DNA of 64,000 bases from Pseudopedobacter alpinus. GTDB taxonomy: Bacteria; Bacteroidota; Bacteroidia; Sphingobacteriales; Sphingobacteriaceae. Position 1 is the stretch's first letter. Each line of letters begins with the position of its first letter. The stretch lies in assembly GCF_042684645.1 (NCBI RefSeq), contig NZ_JBHULV010000052.1:186001-250000 (forward strand), read 5' to 3'. This document shows, one piece after another, positions 7,950 to 16,626 of the stretch. The notes beneath the pieces are model-generated. The model made no database searches. It was not told where the DNA came from and saw only the letters and a program-made list of their open reading frames with translations. The translations under genes were made by a program, and so were the position numbers.

Positions 7950-9161
7950 GTGAAAGGTAAACGTTTTAGAAAACTCATTTTTTTAAGAGATGTTTTGGCA
8001 TTTATGCTCACATCTTTTGGTGGGCCACAAGCACACTTGGCTATTTTACTTAATGATTTTGTAAAAAAAAGAGCCTATTTAACAGAAGAGGAGTTAATGG
8101 AACTTTATTCGCTCACTCAGATTTTACCTGGGCCTTCTTCTACACAAACATTAGTAGGCGTGGCTTATAAGGTTGGAGGTATTTCTTTAGCTATTATTAC
8201 TTTTTTAATTTGGGCTGTACCTTCTGCTGCTGTTATGTGCTTTATAGCTATAAATTTAGAGTCATTTTCTTTAAATACCAGTTTTTCTAAAGTATTAAGT
8301 TTTATACAACCCATAGCTTTAGGTATTGTAGCTTACGCAACATATTCTTTTGGTAAAGTAGCGCTTAAATCAGATATCAGTATCATATTGGCAGCTTGTG
8401 CAGTGGCAGCAAGTTTAATATTAAGAAGCCCTTATGTTTTTCCAATTTTAATATTATTGGGCGGTATTTTAAGTTCTGCAACAGAAGCTAAACAGGAAGA
8501 AGATGTAATAAGGGTAAAACTTTTTTCTAATATTAATACAAAAAAGGTAGCTTATTTTGTTGGTGTATTATTGTTGTTTGGTACTTTAGGTGCAGTTATT
8601 AACAGAACTTCTCCTTTTAGTTTGCCCATTAGGCTTTTTGAAAATTTTTACCGTAACGGGATTATTATTTTTGGAGGCGGCCAGGTTTTAGTGCCTTTAA
8701 TGTACACCGAGTTTGTGGATGTTAAACATTATTTAACCGGACAAGAGTTTTTATCGGGTTTTGCTTTGCAACAAATTATACCCGGACCAACTTTTTCTTT
8801 TACATCTTTTGTTGGTGCCCTTTCTTTAGAAAATAGAGGGTATGGTATTGGAGGCCAAATTATGGGCAGTGCAATTGCTACTTTAGGAATTAATGCACCA
8901 GGTGTAATTCTGATACTTTTTATTGTTCCTTTTTGGGAAGATTTAAAAAAAATTACTAGGATTAAACGTTCTTTAAGTGGTATAAATGCGGTTGCGGTTG
9001 GTTTTATGGCTGCTGCATTTTTTTTATTACTAAAACCAGTTGGTTTTGATTTTGTGAATATTGCAATAGTTTCGGCTACGTTTTTAGTTTTAAATTTCAC
9101 TAAAATAAAAACTCCTTATATTATTTTGGTTGGTGTTTTAGCCGGAGTTTTACTTTCATAA
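7950..9161 (+). CDS. Chromate transporter family protein (ChrA, two-domain)
   Basis: 403 residues, about 10-12 membrane segments in two homologous halves. Each half has the family pattern: TSFGGPQAHLAIL and QILPGPSSTQ in the first, FGGGQVLVPLMY and QIIPGPTFSF in the second. Long-chain ChrA proteins are thought to export chromate by a sulfate-linked mechanism; many homologues have no tested substrate. Start is GTG 7950, because the overlapping ATG at 7948 is followed at once by TGA. It stands between the TPR gene and a convergent peptidase gene, separated from the latter by a terminator. Confidence 0.85.
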   Translation: MKGKRFRKLIFLRDVLAFMLTSFGGPQAHLAILLNDFVKKRAYLTEEELMELYSLTQILPGPSSTQTLVGVAYKVGGISLAIITFLIWAVPSAAVMCFIAINLESFSLNTSFSKVLSFIQPIALGIVAYATYSFGKVALKSDISIILAACAVAASLILRSPYVFPILILLGGILSSATEAKQEEDVIRVKLFSNINTKKVAYFVGVLLLFGTLGAVINRTSPFSLPIRLFENFYRNGIIIFGGGQVLVPLMYTEFVDVKHYLTGQEFLSGFALQQIIPGPTFSFTSFVGALSLENRGYGIGGQIMGSAIATLGINAPGVILILFIVPFWEDLKKITRIKRSLSGINAVAVGFMAAAFFLLLKPVGFDFVNIAIVSATFLVLNFTKIKTPYIILVGVLAGVLLS

Positions 9162-9181
9162 GCGATATAAATTTCTAAAAA

Positions 9182-9220
9182 AAAAATGCCCAACTAATTT
9201 TTATTTAGCTGGGCATTTTT
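9182..9220. terminator. Bidirectional terminator between chrA-like and S9 peptidase genes
   Basis: AAAAATGCCCA (9182-9192) pairs perfectly with 9210-9220, with A and T runs on the two sides, between convergent genes. Confidence 0.85.
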
Positions 9221-9235
9221 CTATTTGAAAGTATT

Positions 9236-11650
9236 TTACTTTTTATTTTTTACATAGGTTTCTAACCAAGCATCTTGCTCATACAACATGTGCAAAATGT
9301 TTTCTTTAGCTCTGTAGCTATGCGCTTCGTAAGGTAAAAAAACAAATTTAACAGTACCGCCAGCACCTTTTATTGCTGCAAATAAACGTTCAGAGTTTAT
9401 AGGATAAGTACCTGGGTTATCATCACTATCTCCGTGGATTAATAAAAGTGGGGTCTTCATTTTATCAGCATAACTAAACGGACTCATATCATAATACAAC
9501 TTGGGTGCTTCCCAATAAGTACGCTCTTCGTTTTGAAACCCAAATGGTGTTAATGTACGGTTATAGGCGCCACTACGGGCAATTCCTGCCGCAAAAAGTT
9601 TGGTATGTGCTAATAAATGTGCGGTCATAAATGCACCATAACTATGGCCACCAACTGCCATTCTATTTTTATCGCCAACACCTAAATCAGCTAATTTATT
9701 GATGGCAGCTTCTGCATTTAACTTTAACTGATCAACAAAAGTATCATTTGGTTTTTTACCATCAGCAGCAACAATTGGCATTTCGGCATTATCTAAAACT
9801 GCATAACCACGTGTTACCCAATAAATAGGAGAGGCCCAGCTAATGGTTGTAAATCTGTTTTCGCTACCTCGTACTTGTGCAGCATCTGCCGCTGAATTAA
9901 ATTCGCGTGGGTAAGCCCAAATTAAAGTTGGTAATGTACCGTCTTTCTCTTTATTGTAGTTTTTTGGAAGGTATAATGTGCCCGTTAAATCAATCCCATC
10001 GGCTCTTTTATAGCTTATTTTTTCTTTAGAAATACCATCTAAAGCAGTGTAAGGATTGGTGAAATTGGTGATTGGTAGATCTGCGATACGCAAAACTAAA
10101 TTTTTGATAAAGTAGTTTGGTACTTCTTTTTGAGATTCTTTTCTTGTAATTAATATCAGTTTTTCTGGGTCAATTACTTCACTTACAAACTCGTAAGAAC
10201 CTTCTTGGCATCTCCAAATAATGTTATTTGTTTTACTCGCGATGTCAAATTTAGATAAAAATGGTAAATCTCCTTTTTCTGATGAGCCAACAGGGTTATT
10301 CATTAAAATTTTGGTGCCATTGTCTGTTAAACAAATAACTTCTTTACCAAATTTATTTTTAATGGTTACCGGGCTACCAAGGCTTCCATAAGCATCTGTT
10401 TGGTTACGACTGTATAATTCTTCAATGGTATTGTTAGAAGGATTAAAAAGATTTACTTGAGTGGTTTGTTTGCTGCGTAAACCTTCTGAAACTAAAGCAA
10501 CATTTTGGGTTCCCCATTGTATGCCTCTGTATCTTGTTTTAGTTTTAAATATCTCTTTTTCAGAACCAGTAAATGGTGCACTTAAAGCATAAACAGCATC
10601 ATGGAAAGGAACATCTTTTTTAATTAAGCCACCATCAAGTGGTTTTGCCCAAATTATTGTAGCGGCTTCATCATCCCGCCAATCAAATCCTCTTGGTACA
10701 TCTTGAATATTATCATAACCAGAAGGAGTTCCTTCTCTTGACGGTAACTGAGCCAATGTTTTGATTACTTTTCCATTTAAATCTGTAATGTTAACGGTTG
10801 TTGGAAACCCACCTGCCGAAACTAAATAGGAGAATGGTTTTTTAATTGTGCTTATTAATAAAAACTTTTTATCTGGTGATAAACTTACACCGCTGTAAAT
10901 AGAAGGAGTGCCAACTGTGGTTTCTACACCAGCAGTGTTTTTAACTAACTGAGAAGTAGCGTAAAACTCAAATAAACTTTCATCGTAAGGGGATTTAATT
11001 AAATCTTGGTAAGTAGCACTTGGTGCAACTTTGCCTAAATTAACTTGTACGGTGGGGCCTTTAGGTTTTAAAGGTTTTGGTGGAGCCAACTGGGCAGCTT
11101 TTGTTGCAGTGCGGTACATTAAAGTATTATCATTTAACCATAATACGCCAGTTCCTAAAACAACATTTAAGAAAGCTTTGTTTACTTTAGTTGCTTTTTT
11201 TGTATTAATATCAATTATGTATAAATCAACTCCTTTTTGTGTAGTGTTGGTGAAAGCTATTTTAGTTTCAGAAGGATTCCAGTATGTTACACCAGCATTT
11301 AAAGGTTGTGGTAAGCCAGTAATAGCGAAACTTGCTTTTGTTTTGATGTTTTGTAAACTAAAATTGTTTACAAAAGTTTGCCTGCTAGGTGAGTAATTGT
11401 TAGGATTTATCCTTAACCCTGCAACTCTGTATTCCGGCATTGCCAATTCTTCAACAGATACGTAAGAGTTTCTTTCGCTAAATAAAATCCATTCGGCTTT
11501 ACTGTCAATACGTACAGAAGGGGTTGGTTTTGCCAACAATAAATCAGCAATTACTTGTGGTGGGTTTTGATAACTAACATCGTCTTGAGCTATTGCTGAA
11601 AAAGACAATCCGCCAAGTAAAAAAAAGTGGAGTAAAGTTTTTTTGTACAT
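9236..11650 (-). CDS. Secreted S9 family serine peptidase (prolyl oligopeptidase / glutamyl endopeptidase-like)
   Basis: 804 residues with a signal peptide (MYKKTLLHFFLLGGLSFSAIAQ). Residues about 40-540 form the beta-propeller cap and the C-terminal 250 residues the alpha/beta-hydrolase. The nucleophile is Ser670 in GGHSYGAFM; the acid is near 744 in HGDSDDNPG and the histidine near 774 in PYEAHSYRA. Such enzymes cleave oligopeptides in the periplasm or outside the cell. The GHSYG form and domain order resemble the glutamyl endopeptidase branch of S9. The gene stands alone, bounded by the terminator at 9182-9220 and 139 bp from the next gene. Confidence 0.85.
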   Translation of the reverse strand: MYKKTLLHFFLLGGLSFSAIAQDDVSYQNPPQVIADLLLAKPTPSVRIDSKAEWILFSERNSYVSVEELAMPEYRVAGLRINPNNYSPSRQTFVNNFSLQNIKTKASFAITGLPQPLNAGVTYWNPSETKIAFTNTTQKGVDLYIIDINTKKATKVNKAFLNVVLGTGVLWLNDNTLMYRTATKAAQLAPPKPLKPKGPTVQVNLGKVAPSATYQDLIKSPYDESLFEFYATSQLVKNTAGVETTVGTPSIYSGVSLSPDKKFLLISTIKKPFSYLVSAGGFPTTVNITDLNGKVIKTLAQLPSREGTPSGYDNIQDVPRGFDWRDDEAATIIWAKPLDGGLIKKDVPFHDAVYALSAPFTGSEKEIFKTKTRYRGIQWGTQNVALVSEGLRSKQTTQVNLFNPSNNTIEELYSRNQTDAYGSLGSPVTIKNKFGKEVICLTDNGTKILMNNPVGSSEKGDLPFLSKFDIASKTNNIIWRCQEGSYEFVSEVIDPEKLILITRKESQKEVPNYFIKNLVLRIADLPITNFTNPYTALDGISKEKISYKRADGIDLTGTLYLPKNYNKEKDGTLPTLIWAYPREFNSAADAAQVRGSENRFTTISWASPIYWVTRGYAVLDNAEMPIVAADGKKPNDTFVDQLKLNAEAAINKLADLGVGDKNRMAVGGHSYGAFMTAHLLAHTKLFAAGIARSGAYNRTLTPFGFQNEERTYWEAPKLYYDMSPFSYADKMKTPLLLIHGDSDDNPGTYPINSERLFAAIKGAGGTVKFVFLPYEAHSYRAKENILHMLYEQDAWLETYVKNKK

Positions 11651-11789
11651 AAGGTTTTATTTAAATTTACTTAAACAAATATGCATTAATTTATAACGCT
11701 TTAACCTTAGTAACGTGATATTTACAAGTTGTGATGAATGTATAAATTATGATACTTATAAATGATGCGCTATCAGAAAATTGTTTTTT

Positions 11790-12242
11790 TTAAACTCCAA
11801 ATTGTTTTAGGCGATGATCTAAATGTTTAGCAAACATATTGTTCCATTCTGTTTTATTTAGCTTACCAAAAGAAAGAGATTCTTTTCCATCAAAATATGC
11901 CTCACCTAATTCCTGAGTTTTATTTATATATGCTATCAGTCTGTTCTTTTCACTGTCAAAAACTTTCTCATCAGCAATTATAAATGCAGGGGCTGTTCTT
12001 GAATTTTTTTGATATGGCACTTCATTGGTTACAATTTTCTTAACAAAAGATTTTAAAATAAAGCGCATTAAAAAATTAGGTTTTTGGTGTTTATCATCGT
12101 AAACCATTTCAAAAGTTACATTACAATGTGCAAGCATTTGCGCAACATTCATTTTACCCCATAATGGTTGGCCAGAATGGTTAAGAGAATTTAATCTTGC
12201 TATAAATTCTTGAGTGTAGTTTAGAGTATAAGTACTTTTCAT
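11790..12242 (-). CDS. DUF1569 / DinB-like protein
   Basis: 150 residues, soluble. The segments WGKMNVAQMLAHC (about 28-40), SLSFGKLNKTEWNNMFAKH (about 122-140) and a terminal KHLDHRLKQFG are the conserved blocks of the DUF1569 family, a four-helix DinB-like fold with spaced histidines that may bind metal. Members are often linked to thiol-dependent or metal-dependent small-molecule reactions, but no function is assigned. Monocistronic and divergent from the histidine kinase. Confidence 0.7.
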   Translation of the reverse strand: MKSTYTLNYTQEFIARLNSLNHSGQPLWGKMNVAQMLAHCNVTFEMVYDDKHQKPNFLMRFILKSFVKKIVTNEVPYQKNSRTAPAFIIADEKVFDSEKNRLIAYINKTQELGEAYFDGKESLSFGKLNKTEWNNMFAKHLDHRLKQFGV

Positions 12243-12364
12243 TGTGTTAATTTATAGAAGGCTAAATTATATATTTTAACGCATTAGTTTCTATTTAAGA
12301 TATTAACTTACCATCAGTTTAATTTTTAATTTTAGATAAGTTAAATAAAGATTTTTCTTAGAAA

Positions 12365-13639
12365 ATGACAATATTGCACAAAAAAATTAACATGTTTACT
12401 ATTTACCTAAAAGAGGATTTAATCAAGGATTCTCTTACTTGTGGCAATTGTACGGTTTCTCCTATAAATCAAACAGCCGAGTCTAATAATATTGGATTTC
12501 AAGTTCAAAGTTTTTTTTCAAATTTATTTAACACTAATGATTGGCCTGCTCGCTGGAATTGCGGCACTTGGTCTGATTTTCATGGTTGGCTGTATATAAT
12601 TTCTGATTTAACCATTTGGGCAGCTTATTTTGCTATACCGATTTTGCTTTTAGTTATCATAAAAAAAAGGAAAGATATTCCGTTTTTGAATATATTTTGG
12701 TTGTTTATTGCTTTTATTCTTTTATGTGGATTAACTCATTTTATTGATGCCATTATATTTTGGTGGCCAGCATACCGCCTAAGTGCTTTACTCCGGTTTT
12801 TCACTGCGTTGGTATCTGTAATTACAGTATTTAGTTTATTTAAACTTTTACCCATTATTTTTAAGCTGAGAACCCAAGAAGAACTAGAGTTTGAAATAAT
12901 AGAACGGAAAAAGGCGGAGGAGGAAACACGCATTTTAATGATGAGACAAGAAGCCACTAATAATTTAATGAATAGAAAAGATGAGTTTATGAGTATTGCT
13001 AGTCATGAGCTAAAAACGCCAATAACAACATTAAAATCATCTTTACAGCTTTTACAACGTATGGTTTCAACCAATAAAGAACTAGAACCTACAAAAATGT
13101 TGGTAGATAAAGCTGCTAGACAAACAAAGAAACTAACTGGTATTATAAATGATTTATTAGATGTAACGAAAATACAAGCCGGAAAAATTATATTAAACAA
13201 CGCTGAATTTGATCTTAGTTTGTTAATTAATGAATGTGCAGAAGAATGTGAAATAGAAAATAAAGAATGTAATGTACATGTAAGAGCTAATTCTGATTTG
13301 GTGGTTTATGGTGACAGAAGTAGGATAGATCAGGTTTTGTGTAATTTAATTACAAATGCAATAAAATATTCTCCAAACTCTAATAAAGTAAATGTTATAG
13401 CTGAAAAAATAGATAACGGAAAAGTGAAAGTTTCGGTAATAGATCAAGGTATTGGTATTCCTAAAAATCATTTAGATGATGTTTTTGACCGATTTTTTAG
13501 GGTAGAAAATTCTTCTCAAAATTTTGCAGGCATAGGTTTGGGATTATATATTTCCTCAGAAATTATTAAACGCCATAATGGCGAAATAGGTGTGGAGAGT
13601 GAATTGGGTAAAGGTTCAACTTTTTGGTTTAGTATTTAA
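12365..13639 (+). CDS. Sensor histidine kinase with ethylene-receptor-like (ETR1-type) membrane domain
   Basis: 424 residues. About 75 N-terminal residues precede three membrane helices (about 76-165) that align with the plant ETR1 sensor: Asp81, Tyr88, Ile91-Pro92, Ile118, Cys121 and His125 occupy the same spacing as ETR1 D25, Y32, I35-P36, I62, C65 and H69. Cys and His hold Cu(I) in ETR1. A coiled linker follows, then HisKA (His214 in SHELKTP) and HATPase_c with N box NLITNAIKYSP, G1 DQGIGIP, F box and G2 GIGLGLYIS. No receiver domain and no adjacent response regulator, so it is an orphan kinase. The N-terminal CGNC (26-29) could form a disulfide. Ethylene binding is inference. Confidence 0.85.
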   Translation: MTILHKKINMFTIYLKEDLIKDSLTCGNCTVSPINQTAESNNIGFQVQSFFSNLFNTNDWPARWNCGTWSDFHGWLYIISDLTIWAAYFAIPILLLVIIKKRKDIPFLNIFWLFIAFILLCGLTHFIDAIIFWWPAYRLSALLRFFTALVSVITVFSLFKLLPIIFKLRTQEELEFEIIERKKAEEETRILMMRQEATNNLMNRKDEFMSIASHELKTPITTLKSSLQLLQRMVSTNKELEPTKMLVDKAARQTKKLTGIINDLLDVTKIQAGKIILNNAEFDLSLLINECAEECEIENKECNVHVRANSDLVVYGDRSRIDQVLCNLITNAIKYSPNSNKVNVIAEKIDNGKVKVSVIDQGIGIPKNHLDDVFDRFFRVENSSQNFAGIGLGLYISSEIIKRHNGEIGVESELGKGSTFWFSI

Positions 13640-13654
13640 AAAAGGCTGTAAAAT

Positions 13655-13691
13655 AATAAGTCGTCTTCAATTATGTCGAAGACGGCTTATT
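13655..13691. terminator. Terminator after the histidine kinase; probably the ancestral shared clpB terminator
   Basis: AATAAGTCGTCTTC (13655-13668) pairs with 13678-13691 with one G:T. A and T runs flank it on both sides. It sits directly outside the displaced copy of the clpB 3' end, so before the cassette arrived it would have lain between convergent kinase and clpB genes. Confidence 0.75.
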
Positions 13692-13712
13692 TTAACTTAT
13701 TAATTACAAGTA

Positions 13713-13818
13713 TTATCCTTCATTCATAAAAACAAAGTTTTTATCAAAAACATCTAATTTTATTTTGCTATCTCTGTCCACAGTTCCTGCCAAAATTTGC
13801 TTAGATAATTCATTTAAA
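13713..13818 (-). repeat. Displaced duplicate of the clpB 3' end (left direct repeat of the cassette)
   Basis: These 106 bp match 16627-16732, the last 106 bp of clpB including its stop codon, in the same orientation with one difference (C at 13800, T at 16714). The match begins exactly at the stop codon and ends at 13818, where the sequence changes to a T run. There is no start and the fragment is not a gene. Together with the real clpB end it brackets the three-gene cassette. Confidence 0.95.
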
Positions 13819-13853
13819 TTTTTTTTTTCAATTTCGGTTATCATATAAATGTA

Positions 13854-13879
13854 ATTACACAACAAAAACGTTGTGTAAT
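13854..13879. promoter_or_regulatory. Perfect 10-bp-arm dyad ahead of the cassette operon, candidate operator
   Basis: ATTACACAAC (13854-13863) and GTTGTGTAAT (13870-13879) are perfect inverted arms around a 6-bp centre. The dyad ends 4 bp before the candidate -33 element, a position suited to autorepression by the HTH protein encoded at 14367. No T run follows, so it is not a terminator. Confidence 0.6.
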
Positions 13880-13882
13880 GTC

Positions 13883-13912
13883 TTGTTGTTTATTTAAAAT
13901 TGTTTTACTTTG
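13883..13912 (+). promoter_or_regulatory. Candidate promoter of the three-gene cassette
   Basis: TTG at 13883-13885 is 20 bp ahead of TACTTTG at 13906-13912, one base short of the Bacteroidota -7 consensus TAnnTTTG. The first start codon is at 13927. Confidence 0.5.
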
Positions 13913-13926
13913 TTTAAAATTCAGTT

Positions 13927-14370
13927 ATGATACCAGATTTAGACGAAAATGGTAAGTTACCAGCTGGCGTATATACATGCGGACTCGATGAAGTTGAGAA
14001 TCGATTTGTATATAACCAAACTAGAAAAACCATTTTTGAAGGTTTGTTAAAGTTGATTGTGGTACTTAGGTCTGTTTCTTGTGGTGCAATATATTTAGAT
14101 GGGAGTTTTGTTACCTCTAAAAATAGACCTGGAGATGTTGACGTATGTTGGCAAGAAGCAACGGGTACAAATTATGATTATGAGTACAAGAATGCTCCAA
14201 TTTTAAATCCAACTATTACTAATCGAAAGTATCATAAAGACGTTTTTAAAGCGGATGTTTTTCCTGCTGACATTACTGAGTTTCAATCGAAAAAGTATTT
14301 TTTAGATTTTTTTCAAGAGGATAAAGATACAGGTCACAAGAAAGGTATATTAAAAATATATTTATTATGA
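13927..14370 (+). CDS. DUF6932-type nucleotidyltransferase-like protein, first gene of the cassette
   Basis: 147 residues, soluble. The opening MIPDLDENGKLPAGVY and the block IYLDGSFVTSKNRPGDVDVC (56-74) match what I know of DUF6932 proteins. G59-S60-x9-D70-x-D72 is the metal-binding signature of the polymerase-beta nucleotidyltransferase fold. Small proteins of this kind are usually paired with an HTH partner, as here: its stop overlaps the next start by 4 bp (ATGA). It may modify or neutralise a target by nucleotide transfer, as MNT proteins do; the target is unknown. Which of the two is toxin and which antitoxin cannot be told from sequence. Confidence 0.65.
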   Translation: MIPDLDENGKLPAGVYTCGLDEVENRFVYNQTRKTIFEGLLKLIVVLRSVSCGAIYLDGSFVTSKNRPGDVDVCWQEATGTNYDYEYKNAPILNPTITNRKYHKDVFKADVFPADITEFQSKKYFLDFFQEDKDTGHKKGILKIYLL

Positions 14371-14894
14371 TAAAGAATAATAGTCAATATAATAGAATAA
14401 AAAGCAAAATTGATGAACTTACTCAAGCTAAAGAAGCATTTCTAGAAGAAAATAAAGATCATGAATCTGCTAAGTTTCAAATAGGTGTTAATTCTTTTGA
14501 TGCAATTCTTTCTGATTTAGTTAAGGAGAAGGAAGATTATGAAAGTCTATCGGGCGGAGGATTTCATATTATACAACCAAAATCCTTAGAAAGTCTCCCT
14601 GTAGCAATTATTCAAACAAGAATTGCATTGGGTTATACACAAAAAACTTTTGCTGAGTTAATGGGACTTAAGGAACAGCAAGTTCAACGATATGAGTCGG
14701 AAGATTATCAAGGTGTTTCTTTTGATAGATTATTAGATTTTTCTGAGGCTTTAGGATTGAAGTTTTTTTTCGAAAAAACAATTATATCAATAGATAAGGA
14801 ATCTGTTTTTTCTTTTGGTGATGAAATCACAGAGGAGGCTGTTGAACAAGAAGTTTTAAAAGTGAAAAATAGAGGGTCATTATTAATTTCATAA
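14367..14894 (+). CDS. XRE-type helix-turn-helix protein, second gene of the cassette
   Basis: 175 residues. The first 65 residues are a charged helical or coiled region (SKIDELTQAKEAFLEENKD). The HTH spans about 84-135, with IIQTRIALGYTQKTFAELMG and QQVQRYESEDYQGVSFDRLL. The tail is acidic. It overlaps the nucleotidyltransferase gene by 4 bp and ends 1 bp before the ATPase gene. The arrangement is that of a toxin-antitoxin pair whose HTH member represses its own promoter; the perfect dyad at 13854-13879 is the likely site. The long N-terminal helix is unusual for a plain antitoxin and may be the partner-binding part. Confidence 0.75.
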   Translation: MIKNNSQYNRIKSKIDELTQAKEAFLEENKDHESAKFQIGVNSFDAILSDLVKEKEDYESLSGGGFHIIQPKSLESLPVAIIQTRIALGYTQKTFAELMGLKEQQVQRYESEDYQGVSFDRLLDFSEALGLKFFFEKTIISIDKESVFSFGDEITEEAVEQEVLKVKNRGSLLIS

Positions 14895-14895
14895 T

Positions 14896-16545
14896 ATGAA
14901 AACGATAACATTTTACTCTTATAAAGGTGGAGTTGGTAGGTCGCTTGCTTTAAGTAACATAGCTCGTAGATTATCAGAATTGAATAAAAAGGTTTGTATT
15001 ATCGATTTTGATTTAGATGCGCCAGGTTTGCAGTTTAAGTTTAATAACGATTATATACTTCCAGAATTTAAACAAGGTATAGTAGATTATGTTTATGATT
15101 ATAGTGTTAATGGTGCCATAGCTAATAGTATCTTGCCCTATAAATATAAGCTTCATCCATATAATCGTACTTTTGCTAGCATTGACTTAATTCCGGCTGG
15201 GAATATTTATGATAATGAGTATTGGAAAAAGCTTTCTATGATTTCTTGGTCTGATATGTTTTACGGGGAAGAATCTAATGGAATTCAATTCTTTTTAGAT
15301 TTAAAGCATAAGATAGTGACAGAAATAAAGCCTGATTTTTTGTTAATTGATTCTAGAACTGGAATCACAGATATTTCTGGTATAACTTTACGACTCTTTG
15401 CTGATGAGGTTGTTATTCTTGCGGTAAATAATGAAGAGAATATCTTTGGCTCGAAAATGATCATTAAGAATTTACTGAGTAAAGACGCAGCCTTATTTGG
15501 TAAAGTTCCAAAACTTAATTTCGTACTCACACGTTTGCCATATACTGATAGTCAGGAAGATAAATCGAAGAAAGAACGTATTCTTTCGGAACTAACAACT
15601 TCTATTAAAACTGAAATAGGGCTAAATGATTTTGTGATTAATGTAATTCATACTGATAGAAGACTAGAAGAAAAAGAAAGACAATTAATCGGTTATTCCC
15701 TTGAAGAAAAAGGAGTATCTATTTCTAATGATTATTTAAAGCTATTCAAATTATTAACTTCAGATTTATTATCTGAAAAGGAATTGACCAAACTTGAAAA
15801 TTCAAAAAAAGCGGAAGGTGAGTATGTGAAATCTACACAAGCTAATGACAGTCTAATTAAACTAAAGCACATTAAAAAGGCATTAGAATTGGAACCAGAT
15901 AATGCTAATTACATACTTTCAAGTAGTTTGATAAATTATGCCTTAAAGAATTACGAGGAAGCCTTAAAACAGCAATTCTTATTATTAGAAATAGAAAATA
16001 AAAACGGTGAGTTCGGGGCAATGGTACGAAGTAATATAGCTGTAATGTATCTTGCATTAAATAATGTAGATGAGGCGTTAAAATATGTTGATGAGCAGAT
16101 TAACTTAGAACCTGGTGCCATTTCGCTACATGCTTACAAGACCAAGAGCGTGATTCTTAGGCGAAAGGGGCGTCAGGATGATGCAAAAGCAATTTATGAT
16201 TTAATTCTAGATGAGTTTAATTTAGCAGATGCAGATTTACTTAACAGTCGAGCTGACTATTTTCGTACGATAGCCGAATGGGATAATGCTTATGATGATA
16301 TTTATAAAGCACTTGAAATTAACAATGAACATCCAGTTTACTGGTCAACATTATCTGAAATTAATGAGGCTCAAGGTAAAATGAGTGAATTTTATTTGAA
16401 TTTGAGTATAGCACTATCTAAGGGATTAAAGCTCGAAAATTTAGAAACAGTAAAGGATATTTATATTAAATATCAAAACGATGAAAAAGTGGTAGACTTA
16501 TTTTCCAAATACGGAATTGATTTTGAAATGATAAAAGATTTGTAA
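14896..16545 (+). CDS. KGGVGR-variant ParA/MinD-like ATPase fused to TPR repeats
   Basis: 549 residues. The P-loop is K10-GGVGR-S16, where the usual second lysine of the ParA/MinD deviant Walker A motif is arginine. Switch-type motifs are IIDFDLDAPG (35-44) and LLIDSRTGITD (149-159). The SIMIBI ATPase domain runs to about 290. A charged linker follows, then helical TPR-like repeats from about 320 to the end (including SALKNYEEALKQ-like and NVDEALKYVDEQINLEPG units). KGGVGR ATPases with appended repeats are known from conflict and signalling operons rather than plasmid partition. There is no ParB. It is the last gene of a tight three-gene unit with its own terminator at 16554-16602. Confidence 0.8.
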   Translation: MKTITFYSYKGGVGRSLALSNIARRLSELNKKVCIIDFDLDAPGLQFKFNNDYILPEFKQGIVDYVYDYSVNGAIANSILPYKYKLHPYNRTFASIDLIPAGNIYDNEYWKKLSMISWSDMFYGEESNGIQFFLDLKHKIVTEIKPDFLLIDSRTGITDISGITLRLFADEVVILAVNNEENIFGSKMIIKNLLSKDAALFGKVPKLNFVLTRLPYTDSQEDKSKKERILSELTTSIKTEIGLNDFVINVIHTDRRLEEKERQLIGYSLEEKGVSISNDYLKLFKLLTSDLLSEKELTKLENSKKAEGEYVKSTQANDSLIKLKHIKKALELEPDNANYILSSSLINYALKNYEEALKQQFLLLEIENKNGEFGAMVRSNIAVMYLALNNVDEALKYVDEQINLEPGAISLHAYKTKSVILRRKGRQDDAKAIYDLILDEFNLADADLLNSRADYFRTIAEWDNAYDDIYKALEINNEHPVYWSTLSEINEAQGKMSEFYLNLSIALSKGLKLENLETVKDIYIKYQNDEKVVDLFSKYGIDFEMIKDL

Positions 16546-16553
16546 AATAAGCA

Positions 16554-16602
16554 CTATAAAAAAGCAAGTCATCATTATTAGGTTTGACTCGCTTTTTTAT
16601 AG
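16554..16602. terminator. Terminator closing the cassette
   Basis: Positions 16554-16571 pair with 16585-16602 over 18 bp with one mismatch. A and T runs lie inside the stem ends. It separates the ATPase gene from the convergent clpB stop at 16627. Confidence 0.8.
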
Positions 16603-16626
16603 GGTTGGTCTTAAGTTATGTCTGGT

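Noticed and set aside
13713..13818. A second, truncated clpB gene as a coding pseudogene
   Set aside because: Only about 35 C-terminal codons with no start; better described as a direct repeat from insertion.
14896..16545. Plasmid partition gene parA
   Set aside because: The P-loop is KGGVGR, a TPR region is attached, and there is no ParB or parS-like repeat.
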